A stretch of 7,163 nt of DNA from Halobacteriales archaeon SW_5_68_122 (GCA_003022815.1 PXSL01000110.1:1-7163), one strand, 5' to 3'; numbered from the stretch's first letter, positions 1 through 7,051 are shown. Numbers and translations are program-made. The notes: generated by a model not told the origin, from the letters alone.

Positions 1-298
1 CGAGCCGGGAGTTCGGCAACGAAAGGAGTAACTTCAGACTCCCACTCTGCCGCTCGCCGGCGATGGACTTGAACCCGATGCCGAGTGCGACGATGGGGAC
101 GAAAAGAGCGCTGCTACCGAATATCAACTGTCTGACGGCCTCTATGGCACCTCCTATGCCGATTTCTTCGGGAGTGAAGGCGACGATCAGGGCGATACCG
201 CCGCCGGTGAACGCGACGAACAGCACCGCGACGCCGATCATCAGCCGCGAGCGGACGGCGTCCCGGAAGTCCTTCTCGGCGACGGCGAGGACGCTCAT
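1..298 (-). CDS. ABC-2 type transporter permease, N-terminal part (runs off left edge)
   Basis: About 99 codons are visible, starting at ATG 298-296 and still open at the window edge. This is the membrane subunit that would pair with the ATPase encoded just upstream, probably an exporter; the substrate cannot be read. A short cytoplasmic start with a VAEKDFRDAVRSR segment is followed by a hydrophobic helix at about residues 20-43 and a second at about 57-76. Then comes a GERQSGSLKLLLSLP segment, which is typical of ABC-2/NosY-like permeases at the end of the first helix pair. The start overlaps the ATPase stop in an ATGA arrangement (TGA 297-295, ATG 298-296), so the two should be translationally coupled on one transcript. 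The visible part is intact, although the gene lies downstream of a frameshifted partner. Confidence 0.88.
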   Translation of the reverse strand, partial: MSVLAVAEKDFRDAVRSRLMIGVAVLFVAFTGGGIALIVAFTPEEIGIGGAIEAVRQLIFGSSALFVPIVALGIGFKSIAGERQSGSLKLLLSLPNSRL

Positions 299-1232
299 GC
301 CTCGCCCTCCGTGTAGGCGGCGAAGAGGTCCTCCAGCGGGGCCTCCTCCGTCGAGAAGTCCTGAACGGTCGCGCCCATCCCTTCGAGTTCGTCGATGACG
401 GTGGTCTTCTCGTCGTCGTCACAGCCGACCCGGAGCGCGGTTCCGTCGACAGAGACGCTCTCGATGCCGTCGAGGCTCTTCAGTCGGTGGCTGACGTCGT
501 CCGGCACCTGGTCCACCTCGACGACGAGCGTCGAACCGCCGTCGCCGTCGCGGATGATGCCGACGCGGTCGCAGACGGACTCGACCTGGCCGAGGATGTG
601 CGACGAGAAGAAGACGGTCGTGCCGTCGGCGGCCTCGGCCTCCACGATGTCCCGCAACTCGCGGGCGCCGTTGGGGTCCAGCCCGGAGGTCGGTTCGTCG
701 AGAACGAGCAGGTCGGGGTCGCCGACCAGCGCCATCGCCAGCGCGAGCCGCTGTCGCATCCCGGTCGAGAAGCCGCCGGCCTTCCGGTCGATGGCGTCCT
801 CGAGGCCGACCCGCTCCAGCAGCGGGTACGGGTCATCGTCGGCCTCCTTCGACTCGATGGCAAAGCGGAGGTGCTCGCGGGCGGTCAGGCGCTTGTAGAG
901 GTCGTACCCCTCCGGCAGGACGCCCGTCCGCTCGCGGATAGGGACGCTGTCCTCGCGGGCGTCGTGTTCGAGGACGCCGACCTCGCCCTGGTCGGGGCGG
1001 ACGAAGTCGAGCAGGATGTTGATGGTGGTGGATTTGCCGGTTCGAGGACGCCGACCTCGCCCTGGTCGGGGCGGACGAAGTCGAGCAGGATGTTGATGGT
1101 GGTGGATTTGCCGGCCCCGTTCGGACCGAGGAAGCCGAACACTTCGCCCTCCTCGACCTCGAGGTCGACCCCGCGCAACGCACGGACGTTGCCGAACGAC
1201 TTGTGGACGTCGCTCAGTTCGATGGCGGCCAT
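295..1232 (-). pseudogene. ABC transporter ATP-binding protein, frameshifted by a 74-bp tandem duplication
   Basis: ATPase subunit expected to drive the ABC-2 permease encoded next. The start is ATG 1232-1230, about 28 bp after a TATA element. Removing one copy of the duplication gives a continuous 287-residue protein. It has Walker [10 protein letters not shown] (36-44), a [10 protein letters not shown] segment in the Q-loop region (80-88), signature GFSTGMRQRL (129-138), Walker B LLVLDEP (150-156), D-loop SGLDP (158-162) and H-loop His187. As given, the frame is lost after residue 64, and the downstream half lies in another frame that ends at TGA 297-295. A second oddity is that RDGD (203-206) runs straight into GGSTLVVEVD. 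Family members usually carry about 18-20 more residues there (LVA..I..LR), so an in-frame loss near plus-strand 538-553 is likely. Family assignment is secure; whether the lesion is genomic or an assembly error is not decidable here. Confidence 0.9.
967..1114. repeat. Exact 74-bp tandem direct duplication
   Basis: Two identical 74-bp copies lie at 967-1040 and 1041-1114, both starting TTCGAGGACG and ending GGATTTGCCGG on the plus strand. They cover codons for the second half of Walker A through residue 64 of the ABC ATPase. Because 74 is not a multiple of three, the extra copy shifts the reading frame; deleting either copy restores it. There is at most one base of microhomology at the junction. 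Confidence 0.97.
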
Positions 1233-1255
1233 GTCGACTCGGCCTTTCGAGCGAC

Positions 1256-1265
1256 GGATTATAGG
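1256..1265 (-). promoter_or_regulatory. TATA element for the ABC operon
   Basis: On the minus strand this reads CCTATAATCC, centred about 28 bp before the ATG at 1232. That spacing puts transcription start at or next to the start codon, as in leaderless haloarchaeal genes. It lies in the 56-bp gap after the small gene at 1289-1552, so the ABC pair probably has its own promoter. Confidence 0.6.
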
Positions 1266-1288
1266 CCTTGAGGGTTCCGCGCGGTGTG

Positions 1289-1552
1289 CTAGATGCTCTC
1301 ATCCGGACCGTGAGAGGCCCGGACGCGGTCGACCTCGTCGGCGTAGCGCTGTCGGGTTTCCAGGTCGTCGACGGCTTCCAGGTCGTCGGGGTCCGCTTCG
1401 GTGGCCGCCGTGACCGTCGTCCGGCCGACCATCGACGGCGACAGTTCCCGGCGATACCGCCGGCGTCCGTCCGGCGTCGCGTACACCAGCACGACCAGGT
1501 TCCGGTCGGTGTAGGTCCGCTCGACGAGCCAGAGCCGCGCTTCGTTGGTCAC
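1289..1552 (-). CDS. Small conserved haloarchaeal protein of unknown function
   Basis: An 87-residue soluble protein with a GTG start (plus-strand CAC at 1550-1552) and a TAG stop. The N-terminal half looks like a small beta-rich unit ([24 protein letters not shown], given here only as a pattern of strands and turns). The C-terminal half is acidic and probably helical ([18 protein letters not shown]). I recognise it as resembling short haloarchaeal hypotheticals but know of no assigned role. It begins 7 bp after the trpS stop and a GGTGA motif overlaps that stop, so it is probably co-transcribed and coupled with trpS. There is no signal peptide, membrane helix or cysteine pair. Amino-acid composition and codon use match the neighbours, which supports a real gene. 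Confidence 0.75.
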   Translation of the reverse strand: MTNEARLWLVERTYTDRNLVVLVYATPDGRRRYRRELSPSMVGRTTVTAATEADPDDLEAVDDLETRQRYADEVDRVRASHGPDESI

Positions 1553-1559
1553 GGGTGGC

Positions 1560-3006
<1,447 letters not shown>

Positions 3007-3035
3007 TGAATGCCGGCACCTCGGCCCGTGAGACG

Positions 3036-3043
3036 CAAAAAGC
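3036..3043 (-). promoter_or_regulatory. Weak TATA-like element upstream of trpS
   Basis: The minus strand reads GCTTTTTG, centred about 33 bp before the trpS ATG at 3006. It is the only T-rich island near the expected distance; the match to a haloarchaeal TATA box is modest. Confidence 0.3.
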
Positions 3044-3327
3044 GTTCGTTTCCGCGGGTCGTCGGCCCGGCCGGTCCGCTCGCCGGTTCCGTCTCTGTGC
3101 GCCTCGCTGTGGTCGTCGCGTTGTGTCATGTGTTGGTGGTCGGGTCACTCTGCGGACGGTGCGGTCGGAGAAGCGAGGAGTGAGCGCCGCGGCGGCGGTC
3201 AGTCGGGTAAGGTTAGATGGCCACCGGCCGCAACACTGTCCGCTCCCCGCCGGCGCCAGCGCCACGCGAGTCGGGAAGCAGACTGCATACGCGGTAAATT
3301 GACCCGGATGAAAATAGTTCTTCTGCC

Positions 3328-3348
3328 GCCGTGAGACCGGGTCACGGC
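3328..3348. repeat. Perfect 7-bp inverted repeat, hairpin or operator candidate
   Basis: Arms GCCGTGA (3328-3334) and TCACGGC (3342-3348) flank a 7-base spacer GACCGGG. A second overlapping inverted repeat pairs TGACCCGG (3300-3307) with CCGGGTCA (3337-3344). There is no T-run after it, so it does not look like an ordinary terminator; its position between divergent genes suits an operator. Confidence 0.35.
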
Positions 3349-3380
3349 CTGCCCCGGCGAAAGGATTAAACACGAGGCGT

Positions 3381-3393
3381 CCGAAATAATAAG
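3381..3393 (+). promoter_or_regulatory. BRE/TATA-like promoter pointing toward the Nudix-like gene
   Basis: CCGAAATAATAAG resembles a haloarchaeal BRE (CGAAA) followed by an A/T box. Centre near 3388 predicts transcription start around 3414, immediately before ATG 3415. The annotated gene starts at 3529, so a leader of about 115 nt would result. A closer but weaker candidate, GGTACATTG at 3492-3500, lies about 33 bp before 3529. Confidence 0.4.
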
Positions 3394-3528
3394 CGAAGAG
3401 TAAGTTAAACTGGTATGACAACTCTTTTTCGGTAGCGGCTACTATCCGCCGTATCCGAGGGAGAAAGACGACTCCCGGTCGGTCTGGCGTCGGTACATTG
3501 CTCGACGGACAGCAACGGCCCACGTGAA

Positions 3529-4071
3529 ATGACAGGAAACATATCAGATTCGACAGCAACCACGGAACGGACCGTCCTTAGCGTCCCGCTGGAACCGGCA
3601 CGGCTCCGCGAGCACGAGGACATCGCCTACGACGAGCGAACGTACGTCCACGACGACGAGACCCACTGTGCCGCGGACGCGGCAGGCCGGGCCGTTGTCG
3701 GCGTCACGAACGGGTACGGCGAGGTGCTTCTCCTCGTTGCTGGCGAGCACGCCATCCTACCGAACTGTACCGTCGACGCCGACGAGGACTGGGCGTCGGT
3801 CGCCCGCGAGACGGCCGCCGAAACCGCCGGCGGTCCGATCGCACTTGAGAGGGTGTGGGCCGCCCGGCGCGTCGAGCACTGCGTCGAGGGAGCCGACGTG
3901 CCGCACAACGTGACGTTCCAGGTCGTCCTCGAGGCCTCGCCGGACGGCGAGACCGCCCCCACGGTCGAGGACGACGACTGGACCGCCGGCTGGTTCAACG
4001 AGATCCCCGTGCCGGTCGACTCCAAAGACGGCCACGGCGACGCAGTCGCCGACATCCGGCGGTTCCTCTGA
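3529..4071 (+). CDS. Nudix-family-like protein with a degenerate Nudix box
   Basis: An acidic soluble protein of 180 residues. ATG 3529 is the first ATG or GTG after an in-frame TAG at 3433-3435. Residues 55-70 (AVVGVTNGYGEVLLLV) look like the first strands of a Nudix fold, and LPNCTVDADEDW (77-88) plus VARETAAETAG (91-101) occupy the place of the Nudix box. The box departs from the consensus GX5EX7REUXEEXGU. The leading Gly is Cys80, spacing is one residue short, the first Glu of the EE pair is Ala97, and the following Gly is displaced. Glu94 and Glu98 remain. C-terminal TAGWFNEIPVPVD (152-164) resembles the WF.ELP..V end common in Nudix hydrolases. It resembles a haloarchaeal Nudix subgroup, but hydrolase activity is uncertain. 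It converges on endA with a 34-bp gap. Confidence 0.75.
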   Translation: MTGNISDSTATTERTVLSVPLEPARLREHEDIAYDERTYVHDDETHCAADAAGRAVVGVTNGYGEVLLLVAGEHAILPNCTVDADEDWASVARETAAETAGGPIALERVWAARRVEHCVEGADVPHNVTFQVVLEASPDGETAPTVEDDDWTAGWFNEIPVPVDSKDGHGDAVADIRRFL

Positions 4072-4105
4072 GTCTGCTGAACGCCCCGACCCACGGTAGT
4101 CCGTA

Positions 4106-4991
4106 TCAGGGCGTCAGCCGGCCGACCGACAGCCACTCGACGTTGTCGCCGTCGACCAGCGCGAAGGCCATCCGCTTGCGGACGCCGTGGGCCAGCCGGA
4201 CGTCGAGCGCCAGCTCCCGCGACGACCGGACCGTCCCCGCCGGCAGTACCCGGACCAGGAGTTCTGAGTGACCTAGGTCGGTGACGCGCTTGACGGCCGC
4301 GTAGGTGCGGAAGTCGGCGCCGAACTTGAAGCCGGTTTTGGGGACGACGCCGTCTTGGCGAAGCCGGCGGTAGACGACGAGCCGGCGGTCGAACTGCTCG
4401 CCCTCAACGCTCCGGCCGCGCTCGCGGACCGCCCCGGCGCCGCCCTCGACCGCGAGGTCGCCCGTCTCGGCCAGGTATGCCGCCTCCAGGAGCGACAACT
4501 GGAGGGTGCCGTCGTCCCGACCCATCCGCTGGCCGTAGAAGCCCCGCTCGTACAGCGCCTCGGGCGGCTCCCAGCAGACAACGCGGTCCTCCAACAGGAC
4601 GCCGCGTGTGGTCCCATCGAGGGCGACCCCACTGGAGCCGGAGACCTCGGGACGGTCGGTCTCGAGGTAGGTAATCTCGGTCTCCTCGTCGACGACGGCG
4701 AGCACGACGTCGCCGAGTTCGGCCATCGGAATGTCGGCCCGCTCGTCGACGACCCGGATTCGGTACTCGACGGTGCCGTCCCAGGGGCCGTCCCCGCGCG
4801 GATGGACGACGAACGCCGCGCCCTCGGGGTCCGACCATGTCGAGGTCGCCGCGGTACAGCAGGTGGGCGGCCTCGACGACCGACAGGACGACCCCGTCGC
4901 CGCGGGGCCGGCCGTAGCCGCTGGAGTCGTAGTACCGCTCGCGGGCGTTGCCGCCCACCTCGACGACGCCGTCGGTCAGGTGGCCCTCCAT
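4106..4991 (-). pseudogene. endA: tRNA-splicing endonuclease, frameshifted with a missing internal segment
   Basis: Archaeal endonuclease that cuts bulge-helix-bulge introns from pre-tRNAs. The start is ATG 4991-4989, 27 bp after a TATA box. The first 54 residues (MEGHLTDGVVEVGGNARERY, then SSGYG and EAAHLLYRGDLDMVG) match the usual N-terminus. Near 4830 the frame changes and coding continues as PEGAAFVVHPRGDGPWDGTVEY and RIRVVDERADI, then uninterrupted to TGA 4108-4106. The C-terminal catalytic domain is complete: KTGFKFGADFRTY gives the Tyr (codon 4303-4301), LGHSELLVRV the His (4270-4268), and HGVRKRM the Lys (4177-4175). Compared with the roughly 335-345 residues usual for the two-repeat haloarchaeal enzyme, about 38-45 codons are absent. 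These fall in the N-terminal non-catalytic repeat, where F..F..YKDLRDRGFY is normally found. Family identity is certain; functionality as given is not possible from one frame. Confidence 0.93.
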
Positions 4992-5014
4992 CGTTCCGAG
5001 TTCGCGGCCGCCGG

Positions 5015-5023
5015 CGTATAGCC
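5015..5023 (-). promoter_or_regulatory. TATA element for endA
   Basis: The minus strand reads CGGCTATACGCC across 5012-5023, with the TATA core at 5017-5020 centred 27 bp before ATG 4991. The spacing fits a leaderless transcript starting at the ATG. Confidence 0.6.
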
Positions 5024-5036
5024 GCTACGGTCGGCC
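5022..5036. repeat. 15-bp motif CCGCTACGGTCGGCC, copy 1 (upstream of endA)
   Basis: It abuts the upstream side of the endA TATA box, where BRE or an upstream regulator would bind. An identical 15-mer occurs at 5603-5617 upstream of another promoter, in the opposite orientation relative to transcription. Confidence 0.35.
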
Positions 5037-5056
5037 CTCGACGGACGACCTGACGG

Positions 5057-5461
5057 CTACGGCGGATCCCGAACCAGCGCGTACCCGACGAGCGCGACCG
5101 AGGCGATGCCGGCCGGCGCGAGCGCGAACGGCAGCCGGACGGCGTGACCGAGGTTGTACGCGAGAACGAGCCCCTGGAGGTAGGCGACGACGCCGCTGAC
5201 GAACAGTACGGTCGCCCGTACGACCCGTGGGTCGCTCGAGGGGTCGCTCCGCTCGGCAAGGCGGGTAATCCCGACCCCGGCGACCCCGATGACCGGCGCG
5301 AGAACCATACCGACCGGCCTCGAGACGTACGTGTCCGGGGTGCCGCCCGCGTCGAAGTGGACGGCCATCGACCCGGGAAGCTGCGGCCAAAGCACGAGGC
5401 CGGCGGCCGTGGCGGCCGTGAGCAGTCCGAGCGCGGCGAGGTCGGTGCTGCGGAGTGACAC
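5057..5461 (-). CDS. DUF1648-domain membrane protein
   Basis: A 134-residue integral membrane protein with four predicted helices at about 8-25, 49-67, 81-103 and 111-130. The segment WPQLPGSMAVHFDAGGTPDTY (25-45, shown by its key residues W25, LPG, HF and GxPD) is the DUF1648 signature between helix 1 and helix 2. It is seen in SdpI-type and many haloarchaeal proteins. The function of stand-alone members is not established; SdpI itself is an immunity and signalling protein. The start chosen is GTG 5461-5459, giving VSLRSTDLAALGLL. A TATA box lies 25-28 bp upstream, and the extra residues from an in-frame ATG at 5551 would translate across that box. It ends 65 bp before endA on the same strand, but endA has its own TATA. 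Intact, with normal composition. Confidence 0.83.
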   Translation of the reverse strand: MSLRSTDLAALGLLTAATAAGLVLWPQLPGSMAVHFDAGGTPDTYVSRPVGMVLAPVIGVAGVGITRLAERSDPSSDPRVVRATVLFVSGVVAYLQGLVLAYNLGHAVRLPFALAPAGIASVALVGYALVRDPP

Positions 5462-5482
5462 GCGCTCGACTACGGCCAGCAG

Positions 5483-5492
5483 GAATAAAAAC
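5483..5492 (-). promoter_or_regulatory. TATA element that decides the GTG start at 5461
   Basis: The minus strand reads GTTTTTATTC, centred about 26 bp before GTG 5461. It is a good haloarchaeal box and rejects the longer reading frame from ATG 5551, which would lie upstream of transcription start. Confidence 0.6.
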
Positions 5493-5602
5493 TCCGGTGT
5501 CGTTCGCTTCAAACCCCGACGACCGCTCCCGGTCCCGAAGACGGGGGTCACGGCCGCAGTCGACGACGGTGCCGTCGCTTAGGGGCCCCTGTCGAGTTCG
5601 TC

Positions 5603-5617
5603 CCGCTACGGTCGGCC
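5603..5617. repeat. 15-bp motif CCGCTACGGTCGGCC, copy 2
   Basis: Identical to 5022-5036. It lies 11 bp upstream of the A/T box that serves the gene at 5664 and about 140 bp upstream of the divergent DUF1648 start. Confidence 0.35.
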
Positions 5618-5628
5618 GTGATGAGGAC

Positions 5629-5640
5629 TAATAACTAAAT
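5629..5640 (+). promoter_or_regulatory. TATA-like element for the gene at 5664
   Basis: TAATAACTAAAT, centred near 5635, is about 29 bp before ATG 5664. It is the only A/T-rich island in the neighbourhood and fits a leaderless start. Confidence 0.55.
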
Positions 5641-5663
5641 TCCGACGGGAACGACGGGGTGGC

Positions 5664-6014
5664 ATGGCGCGGGTGTACGAGTGGCTCGCCGCACGGGCGC
5701 TCGGGACCGCGGGCGGACTACTCATGTTTGGGACCGGTGCCGGGATGTACGTCTTCATGGGCGCGACGGCGTCGAACGTGCCGCTCCCCGGCCGTCTCGA
5801 GGCGACCATCCACGAGGCCGCGCCGGCGCTGGAGGCCTCCGCCGGCCAGGCGATGCCGCTCCCGCCGCTCGCGGTGTTCGGCCTCGTGTGTCTCGTGCTG
5901 GTCGGTATCGGCCTCCGGAACGTGCTCGAGGCGCTGCTGAAGGACGATTTCATCCTGAAGGTCACCTCACAGGGCGGCGACCGGCAGTACCAATCCGTAC
6001 TAAACCCCGCCTGA
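5664..6014 (+). CDS. Small two-helix membrane protein of unknown function
   Basis: A 116-residue protein I do not recognise. There is a short N-terminal amphipathic stretch (MARVYEWLAARAL), then a Gly-rich hydrophobic helix at about 14-34 (TAGGLLMFGTGAGMYVFMG). An extracytoplasmic or lumenal loop of about 33 residues with LPGRLEATIHEAAPALEA follows, then a second helix at about 68-86 (PLAVFGLVCLVLVGIGL), and a polar tail ending in GDRQYQSVLNPA. ATG 5664 is supported by the A/T box 29 bp upstream. Its last 15 bases overlap the 3' end of the convergent zinc-ribbon gene. No catalytic motif, cysteine pair or lipobox is visible. Wobble bias and length of the open frame support a real gene. Confidence 0.7.
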   Translation: MARVYEWLAARALGTAGGLLMFGTGAGMYVFMGATASNVPLPGRLEATIHEAAPALEASAGQAMPLPPLAVFGLVCLVLVGIGLRNVLEALLKDDFILKVTSQGGDRQYQSVLNPA

Positions 6015-6722
6015 ACCGCAGCCGCTGTCGAGACACCGACGGCCGCTCGCGGTCTCGAAGACCGGAAGCCCGCAGTCGCACTCCCCGACGAGCGTGCCGT
6101 CCGGCACCGCGAACCCCGTCTCGCAGTCGGGGTAGTTCTCGCAGCCGGCGATGAGGCCGCCGCGCCGGAGAATCTCCAGGGCGCCGCCGCACGCCGGACA
6201 GTCCCACTCGCGGTCGAACCGCGCCTCGACGGCCGCGAGCAGCGACTCGCACTCATAGTTTAGACACAGCTCGAAGGCCTCGCCGCGCTCGACCCAAATC
6301 GTCGGGAGGCCGCAGTCCCCGCAGGTCGCCTCCCTGACTGCCGCACCGTTCGGCAGCGGGAACCGCTCGTCGCACTCCAGACAGGCGACGGCGCCGCTCG
6401 ACCGGACCAGCGGCCCGTCACAGCGGCAGTCGCCGACCGGGACGCCGGCGTCGGTCGCCTCGTGGTCGGTCACGGTCACCTCGCCCTCGGCGGCGACCCG
6501 GAGCGTCTCGTCGCCGTCGATGGCCACCAGCCACAGCGGGTCCCGGGTGACGGTCAGCTCGGCCGGCCGGGTGAGCCACGCGACCGGCTGGTAGCCGTCG
6601 ATGTCGTGGACCAGCACGGTGTCGTCGGGCTTTACGACCACCAGCACGCGGCCGCGAACGGTTCGGTCGCGGCGGCCGTCGAAGCGAACGGTGCAGTCCC
6701 CGGCGAGGGTTCGGATGGACAT
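6000..6722 (-). CDS. NucS-N-like domain protein with four zinc-ribbon (topoisomerase C4-type) modules
   Basis: A 240-residue soluble protein; ATG 6722-6720 is the only plausible in-frame start before an upstream stop. Residues 10-70 (VRFDGRRDRTVRG, VLVVVKPDDTVLVHD, GYQPVAWLTRP) resemble the N-terminal DNA-binding domain of the NucS/DUF91 endonucleases. The C-terminal RecB-like nuclease domain of NucS is absent. In its place are 16 cysteines in four clusters: C99/101/114/117, C134/137/153/158, C175/178/194/200 and C215/217/230/235. The third cluster (CPACGGALEILRRGGLIAGC, then NYPDC) matches the topoisomerase I C4 zinc-finger pattern with its CxNYPxC end. Binding of single-stranded or damaged DNA is the likely general role, inferred from both domains; no enzyme motif is seen. 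It ends tail-to-tail, overlapping the gene at 5664-6014 by 15 bp. Confidence 0.85.
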   Translation of the reverse strand: MSIRTLAGDCTVRFDGRRDRTVRGRVLVVVKPDDTVLVHDIDGYQPVAWLTRPAELTVTRDPLWLVAIDGDETLRVAAEGEVTVTDHEATDAGVPVGDCRCDGPLVRSSGAVACLECDERFPLPNGAAVREATCGDCGLPTIWVERGEAFELCLNYECESLLAAVEARFDREWDCPACGGALEILRRGGLIAGCENYPDCETGFAVPDGTLVGECDCGLPVFETASGRRCLDSGCGSGGV

Positions 6723-6744
6723 GGGCCGTTTGGTCCCGTCCCGG

Positions 6745-6753
6745 TACTTGAAC
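6745..6753 (-). promoter_or_regulatory. Weak TATA-like element for the zinc-ribbon gene
   Basis: The minus strand reads GTTCAAGTA, centred about 27 bp before ATG 6722. Spacing is right for a leaderless start, but the sequence is a weak match. Confidence 0.3.
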
Positions 6754-7014
6754 CCACGGGTGCGGACCGCGGAGGAACTTCTCGGTGGAGCGTCCGGCGC
6801 CGCCGGTCATGGACCCGGCGACGGCCGGGTCTGCTCGCCCTCGGGAGTCCTTCCCCGGGGCCCCGACGGGTCGCCATCGGGGCGCTCGCCGGCTTCCACG
6901 GCGCCCGGGGTCCTCATTCAACGGCACGGCGCCGATCCTAACCTTCATGAACGTATATGATGGTGAACGTCGAACTTCTGTGGGTGTCGTTAGACAATTT
7001 AGGGTGTTCTAGGA

Positions 7015-7026
7015 GAAACGTTATAC
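7015..7026 (+). promoter_or_regulatory. BRE/TATA promoter for the gene at 7052
   Basis: GAAACGTTATAC has a purine-rich BRE-like part followed by TTATAC, centred about 28 bp before ATG 7052. It is one of the best promoter matches in the window and predicts a leaderless start. Confidence 0.6.
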
Positions 7027-7051
7027 ATCCGTCCGAATGTTACTCGGTATC

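Larger units (their letters stand above)
3007..3528. other. Divergent intergenic region between trpS and the Nudix-like gene
   Basis: This 522-bp stretch has no convincing gene. Open frames across it encode Arg-rich, non-acidic peptides without recognisable motifs. Its trpS-proximal part (3007-3280) is GC-rich and unremarkable apart from the weak TATA-like element. The part from 3290 to 3420 is distinctly AT-richer and contains a perfect hairpin (3328-3348), three TAA-containing islands (3364-3371, 3384-3393, 3405-3410) and a six-codon reading frame at 3415-3435. I see no tRNA or known riboswitch fold. Confidence 0.6.
6723..7051. other. Intergenic region between divergent genes
   Basis: This 329-bp stretch has no supported gene. 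Positions 6723-6940 are GC-rich; the open frames there are Arg/Gly/Pro-rich and non-acidic, unlike neighbouring proteins. From about 6941 to 7051 the composition becomes clearly AT-richer, with a TGAACGT direct repeat (6948-6954 and 6964-6970), a GTATATGA island at 6953-6960 and the TATA box at 7021. That last 110 bp looks like a promoter or regulatory region for the gene at 7052. Confidence 0.5.

Noticed and set aside
1359..1389. 13-bp direct repeat TTCCAGGTCGTCG within the small gene
   Set aside because: It is in frame, encodes a repeated Asp-Asp-Leu-Glu motif and is explained by codon bias in an acidic helix.
487..1413. Long plus-strand open frame of 308 codons
   Set aside because: It is antisense to the ABC ATPase and small gene, is kept open by the GC-rich wobble pattern, and matches no family. 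The minus strand carries all the ATPase motifs.
3007..3129. Longer trpS reading frame starting at ATG 3129
   Set aside because: The added 41 residues are low complexity, and ATG 3006 has the better promoter spacing and is followed by the usual acidic tail.
4355..5053. Plus-strand open frame of 232 codons
   Set aside because: Antisense shadow of endA, with low-complexity Arg-rich end; no family resemblance.
5462..5551. Longer DUF1648 reading frame starting at ATG 5551
   Set aside because: It would translate across a good TATA box, and homologues start close to the GTG at 5461 (MSLR-type start).
6742..6758. T-arm-like GGGTTCAAGTACC on the minus strand, suggesting a tRNA
   Set aside because: The flanking five bases do not pair, and no acceptor or anticodon stem can be built around it.
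6418..6948. Minus-strand open frame extending upstream of the zinc-ribbon gene
   Set aside because: Wrong frame for the zinc-ribbon protein, Arg/Gly/Pro-rich and non-acidic; no start signal at a sensible distance.
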